From CAVZOY01 sp963777095 (lineage in GTDB: Bacteria; Actinomycetota; Actinomycetes; Mycobacteriales; Geodermatophilaceae), in NCBI GenBank assembly GCA_963777095.1, contig CAVZOY010000004.1, positions 186,001 through 250,000 on the forward strand: 64,000 nucleotides of DNA. The letters are read 5' to 3'. The notes beneath the pieces are model-generated. The model ran no database searches and had not been told where the DNA came from. It saw only the letters and a list, made by a program, of their open reading frames with translations. Shown here in pieces: positions 9,290-19,394 of this stretch; within the stretch, counting starts at the first letter, position 1, and each line of letters opens with the position of its first letter. The translations under genes and the position numbers were made by a program.

Positions 9290-9348
9290 ACCCGCGATGA
9301 TCTGCGCATCGTACGTTCGCGGCGCTGAGCGTCGATGTGCAGCTGACG

Positions 9349-9758
9349 TCAGGGGCGGCCGTACTTGGCTGGGCGGCGGCGCTGATCTCCTTGTCGTGCG
9401 CGATGAAGTGGTCCCGCTTGTCGAGGGCGTCGCGCACGTAGGTCGCTACAGCGGCTGCATCCACCGTGCCGCCACGCGGGAAGTCCCAGGTCATCAGCGT
9501 GGCCGTGCCCGGGCGCAGCACGCCGAGCGGGTCGTCGAGCAGCACGCCCCACAGGAACCGGAGGTTGACGGCGTCCTTGGTGGCGCTCAGCGCGACCACC
9601 CAGTGCCGCCACCGGCCCTCGAGCGTGTAGGTCGGCATCCGGTACTTGATCGCCGACTCGAGCTCCGGCGCGGCCTGCCGGACGGCGGCGTCGAGCGCCC
9701 GCAGCGTCTCGGCCGCGGCATCGTCGACAGTGGCCAGGTAGTCCTCGAGCGAGTCCAC
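9349..9758 (-). CDS. DUF1801 domain protein
   Basis: A small cytoplasmic protein of the DUF1801 (YdhG-like) family, function unknown. GTG 9758 opens with DSLEDYLATVDD. The family core follows: APELESAIKYRMPTYTLEGRW, LRFLWGVLLDDP and RDHFIAHDKEIS. In the literal frame the protein runs on to 9222 through a Cys/Arg-rich tail that overlaps the 3' end of the preceding gene. A single missing base near 9365 would instead end it at the TGA 9349-9351 (136 residues, ending AKYGRP), which matches the family length better. It is transcribed against its neighbours. Confidence 0.7.
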
Positions 9759-9826
9759 GGCGGCGCACGGTAGCGGTTCTGCGGGCGTGCGGGATGGTGT
9801 CGGCCCTCGGTGGGAGACTGGACGAC

Positions 9827-10739
9827 ATGACCCAGGCAGACGCGCAGCCGTTCCGCAGCGGCTTCGCCTGCCTGGTCGGCCGTCCGAACGCCGGCAAGAC
9901 CACGCTGACCAACGCGATGGTCGGCACCAAGGTCGGCATCGTGAGCAACCGCCCGCAGACGACCCGGCACGCCATCCGCGGGGTGGTGCACCGGCCGGGC
10001 GGGCAGATCGTGCTCGTCGACACCCCCGGGCCTGCACAAGCCTCGGAGCCTGCTGGGGAAGCGGCTCAACGACGTCGTCCGCGACACCCTGTCCGACGTC
10101 GACGTGATCGTGTTCTGCATCCCGGCCGACCAGCCCGTCGGATCCGGCGACGCGTTCATCGCCCGCCAGTTGGCGAGGTGAAGGCGCCGGTGGTCGTCGT
10201 CGTCACCAAGACCGACGCGGCGAGCAAGAAGCAGGTCTTCGAGCAGCTGGTCGCCGTCAGCAAGCTGGTGGAGGGCGCCGCGGAGGTGGTGCCGCTCAGC
10301 GCCGTCAGCGGCGACCAGGTCGGCCTGCTGGAGGAGCTGCTGATCGGCCTGCTCCCCGAGGGCCCGCCGCTGTACCCCGACGAGCAGACCACCGACGAGG
10401 ACGTCGAGCGCCAGCTCGCCGAGCTCGTCCGCGAGGCGGCGCTCGAGAAGGTGCGCCAGGAGGTGCCGCACTCCCTGGCCGTGTCGATCGAGGAGCGATC
10501 AACCGCCGGACCCGAGGCGCGCGACCTGGTCGAGGTGCACGCCCTGCTGCACGTCGAGCGCAGCAGCCAGAAGCCGATGCTGCTGGGCAGGGGCGGGCAG
10601 ATCATCAAGGCCGATCGGCAGCGAGGCGCGGATCGGCATGGAGCAGCTGCTCGGCTCGCGGGTCCACCTCGAACTGCACGTCACGGTGCTCGGGGAGTGG
10701 CAGGACGACCCGAAGAAGCTCAACCGGCTGGGGTACTGA
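9827..10739 (+). CDS. era: GTPase Era, frameshifted in this sequence
   Basis: Essential GTPase that binds 16S rRNA and assists 30S assembly. G1 is GRPNAGKT, G2/switch I is RPQTTRHAI, G3 is VDTPG and G4 is VTKTD; the KH-domain GRGGQIIK motif is near residue 263. Three indels are needed to read it: an extra G near 10030 (DTPG then LHKP), a missing C near 10174 (RQLAEVKAP) and an extra G near 10609 (IKA then IGSEARIGMEQL). The repaired length is 303 residues. ATG 9827 is preferred over the in-frame upstream GTG at 9794 because the family starts shortly before FRSGFACLVGR. recO begins three bases later. Confidence 0.92.
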
Positions 10740-10741
10740 CC

Positions 10742-11489
10742 GTGTCCACCGTCCACAAGTCGCTGTACCGCGACGAGGGCATCGTCCTGCGCACCCAGAA
10801 GCTCGGTGAGGCCGACCGGATCGTCACCGTGCTCACCCGGCGGCACGGCAAGGTCCGCGCGGTCGCCAAGGGCGTGCGGCGGACGAAGAGCAAGTTCGGC
10901 GCCCGGCTGGAGCCGTTCAGCCACGTCGACCTGCAGCTGTGGACCGGCCGCAGCCTCGACATCGTCAACCAGGCCGAGTCGATCCGCTCCTACGGCACCA
11001 CGATCGCCGCCGACTACCCGGCCTACACCGCCGGCACCGCCGTGCTCGAGACCGCCGACCGGCTCACCGCCGAGGAGAAGGAGCCGTCGCTGCGGCTGTT
11101 CCTGCTGGTCGTCGGGCGCGCTGCGGTCGCTGGCCGACAACGCCCACCCGCCCGGTCTGGTGCTCGACGCCTTCCTGCTGCGGGCCATGTCGGTGGCCGG
11201 CTGGGAGCCGGCGCTCTCGGACTGCGCCCGCTGCGCCGAGCCCGGTCCGCACCGGCACTTCTCCGTGCCCGCCGGCGGCAGCGTCTGCCCGGGCTGCCGG
11301 CCGACCGGCTCGGCGATGCCGAACGCCGTCACCATCGAGCTGCTCGAGGCGCTGCTGTCCGGCGACTGGGACGTCGCCGACGCCAGCGCGCCGGCGCAGC
11401 GCCGCGAGGGCAGCGGCCTGGTCGCCGCGCTGCTGCAGTGGCACCTGGAGCGCGGCCTGCGCTCGCTGGCCCTGGTGGAACGAACCTGA
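10742..11489 (+). CDS. recO: DNA repair protein RecO, frameshifted in this sequence
   Basis: Recombination mediator that loads RecA onto SSB-coated DNA with RecR. The N-terminal OB fold (YRDEGIVLRTQKLGEADRIV and the basic KGVRRTKSKFGARLEPF) is in frame 2. An extra G near 11118 (GTCGTCGGGCGCG) shifts the helical C-terminal half to frame 3. The zinc motif CARC...CPGC is intact. Repair gives 248 residues. The start is GTG 10742, three bases after era. The stop overlaps the uppS start (TGATG). Confidence 0.9.
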
Positions 11490-12244
11490 TGGTCCGGTCC
11501 CCGAACCCGCATCCCTCCGGCGTCCGTCCGCCCGACCTGCCGAGGAGCAAGGTGCCCCGGCACGTCGCCATCGTCATGGACGGCAACGGCCGCTGGGCCA
11601 AGCAGCGCGGCCTGCCGCGGACGGCGGGGCACGAGGCGGGGGAGTCCTCGCTGTTCGACTGCGTCGAGGGGGCGATCGAGCTCGGCGTCCAGGCGATCAG
11701 CGCCTACGCGTTCTCGACGGAGAACTGGCGGCGCAGCCCCGACGAGGTGCGGTTCCTCATGGGCTTCAACCGCGACGTCATCCGGCGCCGCCGCGACGAG
11801 ATGCACGAGCTCGGCGTGCGGGTGCGCTGGGCCGGCCGCCGTCCGCGGCTGTGGCGCAGCGTCATCAAGGAGCTCGAGATCGCCGAGGAGCTGACCCGCG
11901 ACAACGACGTCATGACGCTGACCATGTGCGTCAACTACGGCGGCCGGGCCGAGATCGCCGACGCCGCCGCCGCGATCGCCCGCGAGGTGGCCGCCGGCCG
12001 GCTGGACCCGGACAAGGTCGACGAGTCGACCTTCGCCCGGTTCCTCGACGAGCCGGACCTGCCCGACGTCGACCTGTTCATCCGCAGCTCGGGCGAGAAC
12101 CGCACCAGCAACTTCCTGCTGTGGCAGTCGGCGTACGCCGAGTACGTCTTCATGGACACGCTGTGGCCCGACTTCGACCGGCGGCACCTGTGGGCGGCCT
12201 GCGAGGAGTACGCGGCCCGGCAGCGGCGGTTCGGCACCGCCTGA
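11489..12244 (+). CDS. uppS: Isoprenyl transferase (polyprenyl diphosphate synthase)
   Basis: cis-prenyltransferase that builds the polyprenyl diphosphate carrier for peptidoglycan and arabinogalactan-type polymers. The 251-residue protein has the catalytic HVAIVMDGNGRWAKQRGLPR near residue 25, the FSTENWRRS loop and the C-terminal diphosphate-binding SSGENRTSNFLLWQSAYAEY signature. The usual RTSGE reads RSSGE here, a mild change. The ATG overlaps the recO stop by one base, and the era-recO-uppS order is standard in actinobacteria. Confidence 0.95.
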   Translation: MVRSPNPHPSGVRPPDLPRSKVPRHVAIVMDGNGRWAKQRGLPRTAGHEAGESSLFDCVEGAIELGVQAISAYAFSTENWRRSPDEVRFLMGFNRDVIRRRRDEMHELGVRVRWAGRRPRLWRSVIKELEIAEELTRDNDVMTLTMCVNYGGRAEIADAAAAIAREVAAGRLDPDKVDESTFARFLDEPDLPDVDLFIRSSGENRTSNFLLWQSAYAEYVFMDTLWPDFDRRHLWAACEEYAARQRRFGTA

Positions 12245-12260
12245 TGCACAGGAGGACGAC

Positions 12261-12536
12261 GTGTTCGTGGTGACCCGCATGCGCGTGCCGGAGGGGGAGC
12301 AGGACGCCTTCGTCGCCGCGGTCGGCGAGCTGATCGGCGCGCTGTCGGCCCGGCCGGGGTTCCGCGACGCCGAGCTCGGCCGGGCCCCCGACGAGCCCGG
12401 TCTGTGGGCGCTGGTGACCCGTTGGGAGGGCGTCGGCGCCTACCGCCGGGCGCTGTCCGCAGCCGAGGTGAAGATCACCGGTGCGCCGGTCTGGGTGCAC
12501 GCCGTCGACGAGCCCGGCGCCTACGTGACGGAGTAG
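12261..12536 (+). CDS. Antibiotic biosynthesis monooxygenase (ABM) domain protein
   Basis: A 91-residue protein of the dimeric ferredoxin-like ABM superfamily. It shows the FVVTRMRVPEGEQDAFVAAV opening strand-helix, PGFRDAELGRAPDEPGLWALV, and a Trp in TRWEGVGAYRRAL. A strong CAGGAGG ribosome site lies just upstream of GTG 12261. The small size and lack of a cofactor motif mean it may be a heme- or quinone-associated accessory protein and not a true oxygenase. Confidence 0.8.
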   Translation: MFVVTRMRVPEGEQDAFVAAVGELIGALSARPGFRDAELGRAPDEPGLWALVTRWEGVGAYRRALSAAEVKITGAPVWVHAVDEPGAYVTE

Positions 12537-12626
12537 CCCGCCCGGACACGCGTAGGCCGCCCGCCGGTGGGCACAGGTGTCCCGGCCGGCCAGCAAGGCT
12601 GTCGGCACGACGAGCGAGGAGCATCC

Positions 12627-13061
12627 ATGTCCGAGCGGTCCGACGAACGACCGCAGGCCCCTCGGGCGGACCCGACCCGGGACATCCGCCTCCCGCCGCT
12701 GCCCGACCGGCCGGCGTCGGCCGTCCCCCCGGAGTGGTCGACCTACGTGCCCGCGGCTGACCGGCCGGCGCCCCGCGAGGCCGCGCCGCCACCGCCACCG
12801 CCACCCGCTGCCGCCGCCGTCGACCGCCCGTCGCAGCGATCCGTGGACGAGCCGACCGACCGCCTGGCCTCGCCGTCCGACGACCCGCTGCGCCAGGGCA
12901 CCCGGGCGTTCACGCCGCAGCCCTCGGTGCACCTGCTCAAGGTGAGCGTCACCCCGAGGCGACGGCGCACGACGAAGGTGCTCTGGACGCTGGTGTTCCT
13001 GACGGTGGCCGTCATCATCGCCTGCGGCATCTACCTCGTGATCGTCGTCAACCAGCGCTGA
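12627..13061 (+). CDS. Proline-rich protein with one C-terminal membrane helix
   Basis: A 144-residue protein with a disordered, Pro/Ala-rich N-terminal region (including a run of seven prolines near residue 55), an Arg-rich stop (TPRRRRTTK) and a single hydrophobic helix at the C-terminus (VLWTLVFLTVAVIIACGIYL). This suggests a tail-anchored protein with the long polar part in the cytoplasm. The leader carries the GAGCGAGGAG ribosome site. No family recognised. Confidence 0.7.
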   Translation: MSERSDERPQAPRADPTRDIRLPPLPDRPASAVPPEWSTYVPAADRPAPREAAPPPPPPPAAAAVDRPSQRSVDEPTDRLASPSDDPLRQGTRAFTPQPSVHLLKVSVTPRRRRTTKVLWTLVFLTVAVIIACGIYLVIVVNQR

Positions 13062-13122
13062 CCCCGGGCACGCACGCGGCGCGCCACCACTGCCGCTCCA
13101 GTCGCCTGCCTAGGCTGTCGGC

Positions 13123-13482
13123 ATGGCGGTCAGCCGCACCCGCCGGGCGCGGGCTGCCCGTCGCCGGAAGCGCCGGATGGACAGCGTCGAACACGACCTG
13201 GACGTCGCCCAGTGGGCGGCACTCCAGGCGGCGTGGAACGGCTGCGCCTACTGCGGTTCCACCGGGGTGCCGCTGCAGCGGGACTGCGTGCAGGCACTCT
13301 CTCGCGGCGGGCGCTACACGCTTCTCAACGTCGTTCCCGCGTGCGCCTCCTGCAATGCGAGCAAGTGCAACGACGAGGTGACCGGCTGGCTCCGGCGCAA
13401 GCGGCTCGACGAGCGCGCTTTCCTGTTGCGGCACCGCGAGATCACCGCCGCTCTGGCGGTGCACCCGCCGGGCGCCCGGTAG
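13123..13482 (+). CDS. Small HNH endonuclease-like protein
   Basis: A 119-residue protein with a very basic N-terminus (RTRRARAARRRKRR) followed by a compact HNH-type core: CAYCGSTG, then LQRDCVQALSRGG, LLNVVPACASCNASK. The two Cys-x2-Cys pairs would hold a structural zinc and the D/H/N positions would form the beta-beta-alpha metal site. The canonical first His appears replaced (QRDCV), so catalysis is not assured. It stands alone, between unrelated genes and just ahead of glyS, with no partner methylase or phage genes. Confidence 0.72.
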   Translation: MAVSRTRRARAARRRKRRMDSVEHDLDVAQWAALQAAWNGCAYCGSTGVPLQRDCVQALSRGGRYTLLNVVPACASCNASKCNDEVTGWLRRKRLDERAFLLRHREITAALAVHPPGAR

Positions 13483-13525
13483 CGGCCCTCTACCGTGAAC
13501 GGGTCAACCGCCGACCGCCAGCCGG

Positions 13526-14959
<1,434 letters not shown>

Positions 14960-14995
14960 CCGGGCGACCTCGGTCGCCGAAGCGTCGACCCGGAC

Positions 14996-15039
14996 GGCCT
15001 GACGTGGAGCCGCGCTACGGCGCGGCCCGACGTCAGGCC
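14996..15039. terminator. Terminator-like hairpin after glyS
   Basis: A 10-bp perfect outer stem (14996-15005 pairs with 15030-15039, arms GGCCTGACGT and ACGTCAGGCC) encloses a second perfect 7-bp stem (15009-15015 with 15020-15026) closed by a TACG tetraloop. It lies between the converging glyS and DUF559 gene ends, so it can serve both strands. No U tract follows, as is common in actinobacteria. Confidence 0.65.
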
Positions 15040-15046
15040 GGGCGGC

Positions 15047-16129
15047 TCAGCCCGGGCGACGCCTGCCCACGCCGTCATCGACCCGAGCCAGCCATCCGTC
15101 GTCGCCGGCGTCCCCGCCGCGCCATCGGCCGCGCGCCCTCGGGACTTCTCGGAACTCGCGCGCTCTTGGTCCCTCGATGGACAGGTGCCGTCGTACGAGC
15201 CCGCCGAGCCGGTCGCGCCGGGGCGGAGCCATGTCCTCGGCTGCGATGCGGACGAATCGCACGCCGAGCGAGCGGAGCAGGTCCTCGGCGCGCTTCTCCC
15301 GCCACAGCGCATCCTCGGCGGTGGGGGCGAACAACGGCCGCTCGTACTTGACCCGCCCGTCGAACTCGATCGCCAGAGCCGCGTCGGCGTACCAGCCGTC
15401 GGCCACCTTCAGCAGCTGCCCCTCGACCCACAGCTCCACCTGCGGCACGAACGGCGGAAGCTCGAGGGCGGCGAATGTCAACCGGCCCCAGGTCTCCAGC
15501 CACGACTCGGCCCGACCGTCGGCGAGCGCCACCGCCCGCACCGCCCGCGGGATGCCGGGCACGCTCGCCTGGCGGTCGAGCACGCGGCCGAGCTCGTCCT
15601 GGGTCGTCAGCCGACGCAGCAGGGCGGCGTCGCAGGCGGCGACGGCATGGACCTCCGGCCACGAGCGGCCGACGTCGACGAGCGTCCGGGCCGCGTCCGT
15701 CACCCGATAGGCGCCGCGCACCGTCACCTCGTCGTCCGGCAGGCCGGCGCGGGTCATCAGCCAGCCTCGGCCGCGACGCCAGCGGTGCGGATCCGTCAGA
15801 TGCACCGTCGGCGGGCTCGTGCTCGGCCGCGGAAGCCCCCAGATCCACGCCGCCGTCGTGCTGCTGAGCACCGCGGACGAGCGGCCGAGGCTCGTCGTGA
15901 CCGCCAGCGCGTCCAGGCCGGGACGACGGGCGGTCCGCTCGACCTCGGCCAGGTCGGTTGCGCTGACGAAGACTCCGGTCCGGAGGCGCACCCACGTCCC
16001 GGCGCGCACCGCCGTCCGGATCTCCCGTTCGCTCACCCCTCGCTCGGCCAAGTCGGCGGTGGTGAAGATGCCGAGTCGGCGCCGGGCGGGCTCGGCCACG
16101 GCGAGGGGGGCGACGAGGCGGGTGGTCAC
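15047..16129 (-). CDS. AbiEi-type wHTH plus DUF559 (Vsr-like) domain protein
   Basis: A 360-residue protein with an N-terminal antitoxin-like winged helix (LGIFTTADLAERGVSEREIR, then AGTWVRLRTGVFVS) and a C-terminal DUF559 domain of the Vsr/PD-(D/E)xK class (ALAIEFDGRVKYERP, REKRAEDLLRSLGVRFVRI). The invariant E-x-D and the downstream charged positions look intact, so a nuclease fold is plausible. No AbiEii-like toxin gene is adjacent. The family is widespread and multi-copy in actinobacteria with unknown role. GTG 16129 is the start. The upstream extension to 17188 in the same frame is a shadow of the dus gene. Confidence 0.78.
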   Translation of the reverse strand: MTTRLVAPLAVAEPARRRLGIFTTADLAERGVSEREIRTAVRAGTWVRLRTGVFVSATDLAEVERTARRPGLDALAVTTSLGRSSAVLSSTTAAWIWGLPRPSTSPPTVHLTDPHRWRRGRGWLMTRAGLPDDEVTVRGAYRVTDAARTLVDVGRSWPEVHAVAACDAALLRRLTTQDELGRVLDRQASVPGIPRAVRAVALADGRAESWLETWGRLTFAALELPPFVPQVELWVEGQLLKVADGWYADAALAIEFDGRVKYERPLFAPTAEDALWREKRAEDLLRSLGVRFVRIAAEDMAPPRRDRLGGLVRRHLSIEGPRAREFREVPRARGRWRGGDAGDDGWLARVDDGVGRRRPG

Positions 16130-16294
16130 GGACCCACGGTGTGGCACCGCGGACGCGGAAGGGCAGGGTCGGCCCAGCCTGGGGATTCGAGGGAGACCTG
16201 GGGACAATCCGGCTCCAGCCGCACCGGACGACGTAGAGCCGCACCGTGACCCGGCTCCACGTCCCGCCGGCCGGGCCGACCTACGCTGGAGCCC

Positions 16295-17440
16295 GTGACG
16301 ACGACCGCCGCGCTGCCGCCGCTCAAGCTCGGCGCGCTCGCGGTCGACCCCGCGGTGGTGCTCGCGCCGATGGCCGGCATCACCAATCCCGCCTTCCGGA
16401 CGCTGTGCCGCGACTTCGGGGCGGGCCTCTACGTCTGCGAGATGATCACCACGCGGGCGCTGGTCGAGCGCAGCGAGAAGACGCTGCAGATGGTCCGCGC
16501 GACCGCCGACGAGAAGGACGCGTTCTCCGTCCAGCTCTACGGCGTCGACCCCGCCACGGTCGGCCGCGCCGTCGAGATGCTGGTCGACGAGGAGATCGCC
16601 GGCACCCGGCCCGCGCACATCGACCTCAACTTCGGCTGCCCGGTGCCCAAGGTGACGCGCAAGGGCGGGGGAGCGGCGCTGCCGTGGCGGCGGGTGCTGT
16701 TCCGCGACATCGTGCGCGCGGCTGTGGGCGCGGCGCGCGACGTCCCGGTGACGGTCAAGACGCGGATCGGCATCGACGCCGACCACGTCACCTATGTCGA
16801 GGCCGGACGGACGGCGCAGGACGAGGGCGCCGCGGCGATCACCCTGCACGGCCGGACGGCGGACCAGCTGTACAGCGGCACCGCGGACTGGTCGCACATC
16901 GCGCGACTGGTCGACGCCGTCGACATCCCGGTGCTCGGCAACGGCGACATCTGGGAGGCCGACGACGCCCTGCGCATGGTCGCCGATACCGGCGCCGCCG
17001 GCGTGGTCATCGGCCGCGGCTGCCTCGGCCGGCCGTGGCTGTTCGGCGACCTGGCCGCAGCCTTCTCCGGCCGGGCGGAGCGTGCGTTGCCGACCTTGCG
17101 CGAGGTCGCGGCCGTCATGCTGCGGCACGCCGAGCTGCTCTCGGCGGACGAGGGCGAGCTGCACGGCTGCACCGACTTCCGCAAGCACGTCGCGTGGTAT
17201 CTGAAGGGCTTCTCCGTGGGCAGCGACGTCCGCCGGGCCCTGGCGATGGTGAGCGGCCTCGAGGAGCTGGCCGGTCTGCTGGCCCGCATTCCGGACCAGC
17301 CGTACCCGACCGACGTCCTCGGGGCGCCACGCGGGCGCACGAGTCCGCCCCGGCCGGTGTCCCTCCCCGAGGGCTGGCTGGCCGACCGCGACGACCCGCG
17401 CCCGCCGGCGGGTGCTGAGCTGATGGTGGGTGGCGGATGA
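16295..17440 (+). CDS. tRNA-dihydrouridine synthase (DusB-like)
   Basis: FMN-dependent TIM-barrel enzyme reducing uridines in the tRNA D-loop. The 381-residue protein shows VLAPMAGITNPAFRTLCRDF, the active-site Cys in DLNFGCPVPKVTRKGGGAAL, VKTRIGID, the ITLHGRTADQLYSG motif and the phosphate-binding VIGRGCLGRPWLF. GTG 16295 is the start. The stop overlaps the next gene start by four bases (ATGA), so they are probably coupled. Confidence 0.94.
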   Translation: MTTTAALPPLKLGALAVDPAVVLAPMAGITNPAFRTLCRDFGAGLYVCEMITTRALVERSEKTLQMVRATADEKDAFSVQLYGVDPATVGRAVEMLVDEEIAGTRPAHIDLNFGCPVPKVTRKGGGAALPWRRVLFRDIVRAAVGAARDVPVTVKTRIGIDADHVTYVEAGRTAQDEGAAAITLHGRTADQLYSGTADWSHIARLVDAVDIPVLGNGDIWEADDALRMVADTGAAGVVIGRGCLGRPWLFGDLAAAFSGRAERALPTLREVAAVMLRHAELLSADEGELHGCTDFRKHVAWYLKGFSVGSDVRRALAMVSGLEELAGLLARIPDQPYPTDVLGAPRGRTSPPRPVSLPEGWLADRDDPRPPAGAELMVGGG

Positions 17441-17878
17441 CTAACGGCCCGTACCTGTACGACGACGACCCGGCGCCGCTGCACACCGGCACGCCGCGCG
17501 ACCGCAACTGGTCGATCGTGATCCTGCTGGCCCTGACCGTGCTCCTGGCGGTCGGCACGGTCGTCGGCATGGTCGCGTTCCGGGGGTCGCCCGCGGACGA
17601 GGCCGAGGAAGTGGCCGGCGTGTTCGTCGCCGCGCTCGCCGCCGGGGACGAGGAGACGGCGTCCGGTCTGCTGTGCAAGGCGGAGCGGGACGCCGTCGGC
17701 CGACGACGAGCTGGCGCTCGAGCCCTATCCGCAGGGAGCCGGCACGGTCGGCGAGGCGCGCGAGGAGCAGGTCGACGACGGCCCGGTCCAGATCGTGCCC
17801 GTGCGGTACGCCGACGGGACGACGACGGAGCTGGTGCTCGTGCCCGAGGGCGGCCCGAGGGTCTGCGGACAGCGCTGA
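17437..17878 (+). CDS. Membrane-anchored hypothetical protein, frameshifted in this sequence
   Basis: An unrecognised protein with one N-terminal membrane helix (WSIVILLALTVLLAVGTVVG, about residues 23-42) and a predicted extracytoplasmic domain. The frame breaks near 17699 (GCCGTCGGCCGACGACG, one extra G). After repair the C-terminal part reads ADDELALEPYPQGAG, VQIVPVRYADGTTTELVLV, ending at TGA 17876-17878 with 146 residues. The DEAEEVAGVFVAALAAGDEE segment resembles the start of small NTF2/DUF4878-like extracytoplasmic domains, which is only a suggestion. It is coupled to the dus gene. Confidence 0.65.
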
Positions 17879-17985
17879 CCCCTCCGGAAACTCGACGGTG
17901 GTCTAGCGGTCTGACCATTCCGCGTGCAGGCTGGGAGACGTTCCCGCGGCGGCGCCGCGATCCCGAACGTGGAGAGGACGGTTCC

Positions 17986-19243
17986 TTGGTCAGCAGCACG
18001 GCGGACGACGTCATCGTGGTGGGCGCAGGCATCGGTGGACTCACGCTCGCGCTCGAGCTGCACCGGGTCGGCGTCCCGGTCCGGGTCTTCGAGGCGGTGC
18101 CGCAGGTGGCGCAGGTCGGCGTCGGCATCACCGTGCTGCCGCATGCCACCCGTGTCCTGGCCGAACTGGGCCTGCTCGACCAGCTCACCGAACGCGGCGT
18201 ACCGACCGTCGAGTCGGTCTTCTACAACCGCTTCGGCCAGTTCGTGTACCGCGAGCCCACCGGAACGCACGCCGGGCTGCGCTGGCCGCAGCTGGCCATG
18301 CACCGGGCCGACCTCTACGAGGTGCTGCTGACCGCCGCCCGCGAGCGGCTGGGCGACGACCGGATCACCTTCGGCGCCCGGTTCGTGCGTGCCGAGCAGG
18401 ACGGTGACGAAGGTCACCGCCGCCTTCGAGCGGGTCGGCGACGGAGCCGGGCCGGCGACGTGGACGGAGACCGGCAGCGTGCTCGTCGGCTGCGACGGCA
18501 TCCACTCCGTCGTCCGCAAGCAGCTCTACCCGGAGGAGCCGCCGCCGATCTACCAGGGCTTCAACATGTGGCGCGGGGTCACCCCGTGGCAGCCCTTCCT
18601 CTCCGGCGCCTCGATGCTGCGCGTCGGCTGGTACTCCAGCGGCAAGCTGACGATCTATCCCTGCCGGGACAAGGTCGACGCGCAGGGCAACCAGCTGATG
18701 AACTGGATCGCGGCGATCGAGGCCGACCGCGACATCGAGCGGGACTGGGGGCGGCCCGGACGGCTCGAGGACTTCCTGCCCGTGTTCGAGGACTGGACCT
18801 TCGACTTCCTCGACGTGCCGGCCCTGCTCCGCAGCGCCGAGCAGATCCTGGAGTACCCCATGGTCGACCAGGAGCCGCTGCCGAAGTGGACGTTCGGCAG
18901 GGTCACGCTGCTCGGCGACGCCGCCCACCCGCTCGTGCCGCGCGGCTCCAACGGGGCCGGCCAAGCGATCGTCGACTGCCGTGCGCTGGCCACGGCGTTC
19001 GCGGAGAACGACGACCGGGTCGCGGCACTACAGGCCTACGAGGCCGAGCGACGCCCGAAGACCAGCGAGATCGTCCACCGCAACCGGGCCAATCCGCCGG
19101 ACGCGATCCTGCGCGAGGTCTGCCTGCGGACGGGAGACCAGCCGTTCGAGCGGCTCGAGGACGTCATCTCCCAGCAGGAGCTCGACGACATCAACCACGG
19201 ATACCGCGACCTCACGGGCTACTCGCAGCGCGCCCTGACCTGA
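17986..19243 (+). CDS. FAD-dependent aromatic monooxygenase-like oxidoreductase, frameshifted in this sequence
   Basis: Class A flavoprotein monooxygenase of the PHBH fold. The Rossmann FAD motif is VVGAGIGGLTLALELHRVG near the N-terminus, and the ribityl-binding motif is LLGDAAHPLVPRGSNGAGQA in the second half. The start is TTG 17986 with GGAGAGG upstream. An extra base near 18403 (GGACGGTGACGAAGG) splits the gene, and repair gives 418 residues. The GSNGAGQA form is typical of the PhzS/salicylate-hydroxylase-like branch. The substrate is unknown, and no catabolic neighbours point to one. Confidence 0.88.
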
Positions 19244-19394
19244 CGACTCGCGCGGACCCTCCCGCTCGGCCATGATCGTTCCGGAGTCCGGCAGCGCGGC
19301 CGAACGTCTCGGATCGAGAACCGACGGGGGTCCGCCCGGGGGCTCGCTGCGCCACGATTCCTTCGGGACGGTGTCGAGCGCGGAGGTGTCGACG

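Noticed and set aside
12774..12815. Repeat-like CCGCCACCGCC tract as a possible microsatellite or regulatory repeat
   Set aside because: It encodes the Pro-rich stretch of a small membrane protein and is explained by that coding role.
13123..13482. HNH gene as evidence for a phage, intein or homing element
   Set aside because: No integrase, repeats, intein splice motifs or composition change around it; stand-alone small HNH genes are common in actinobacteria.
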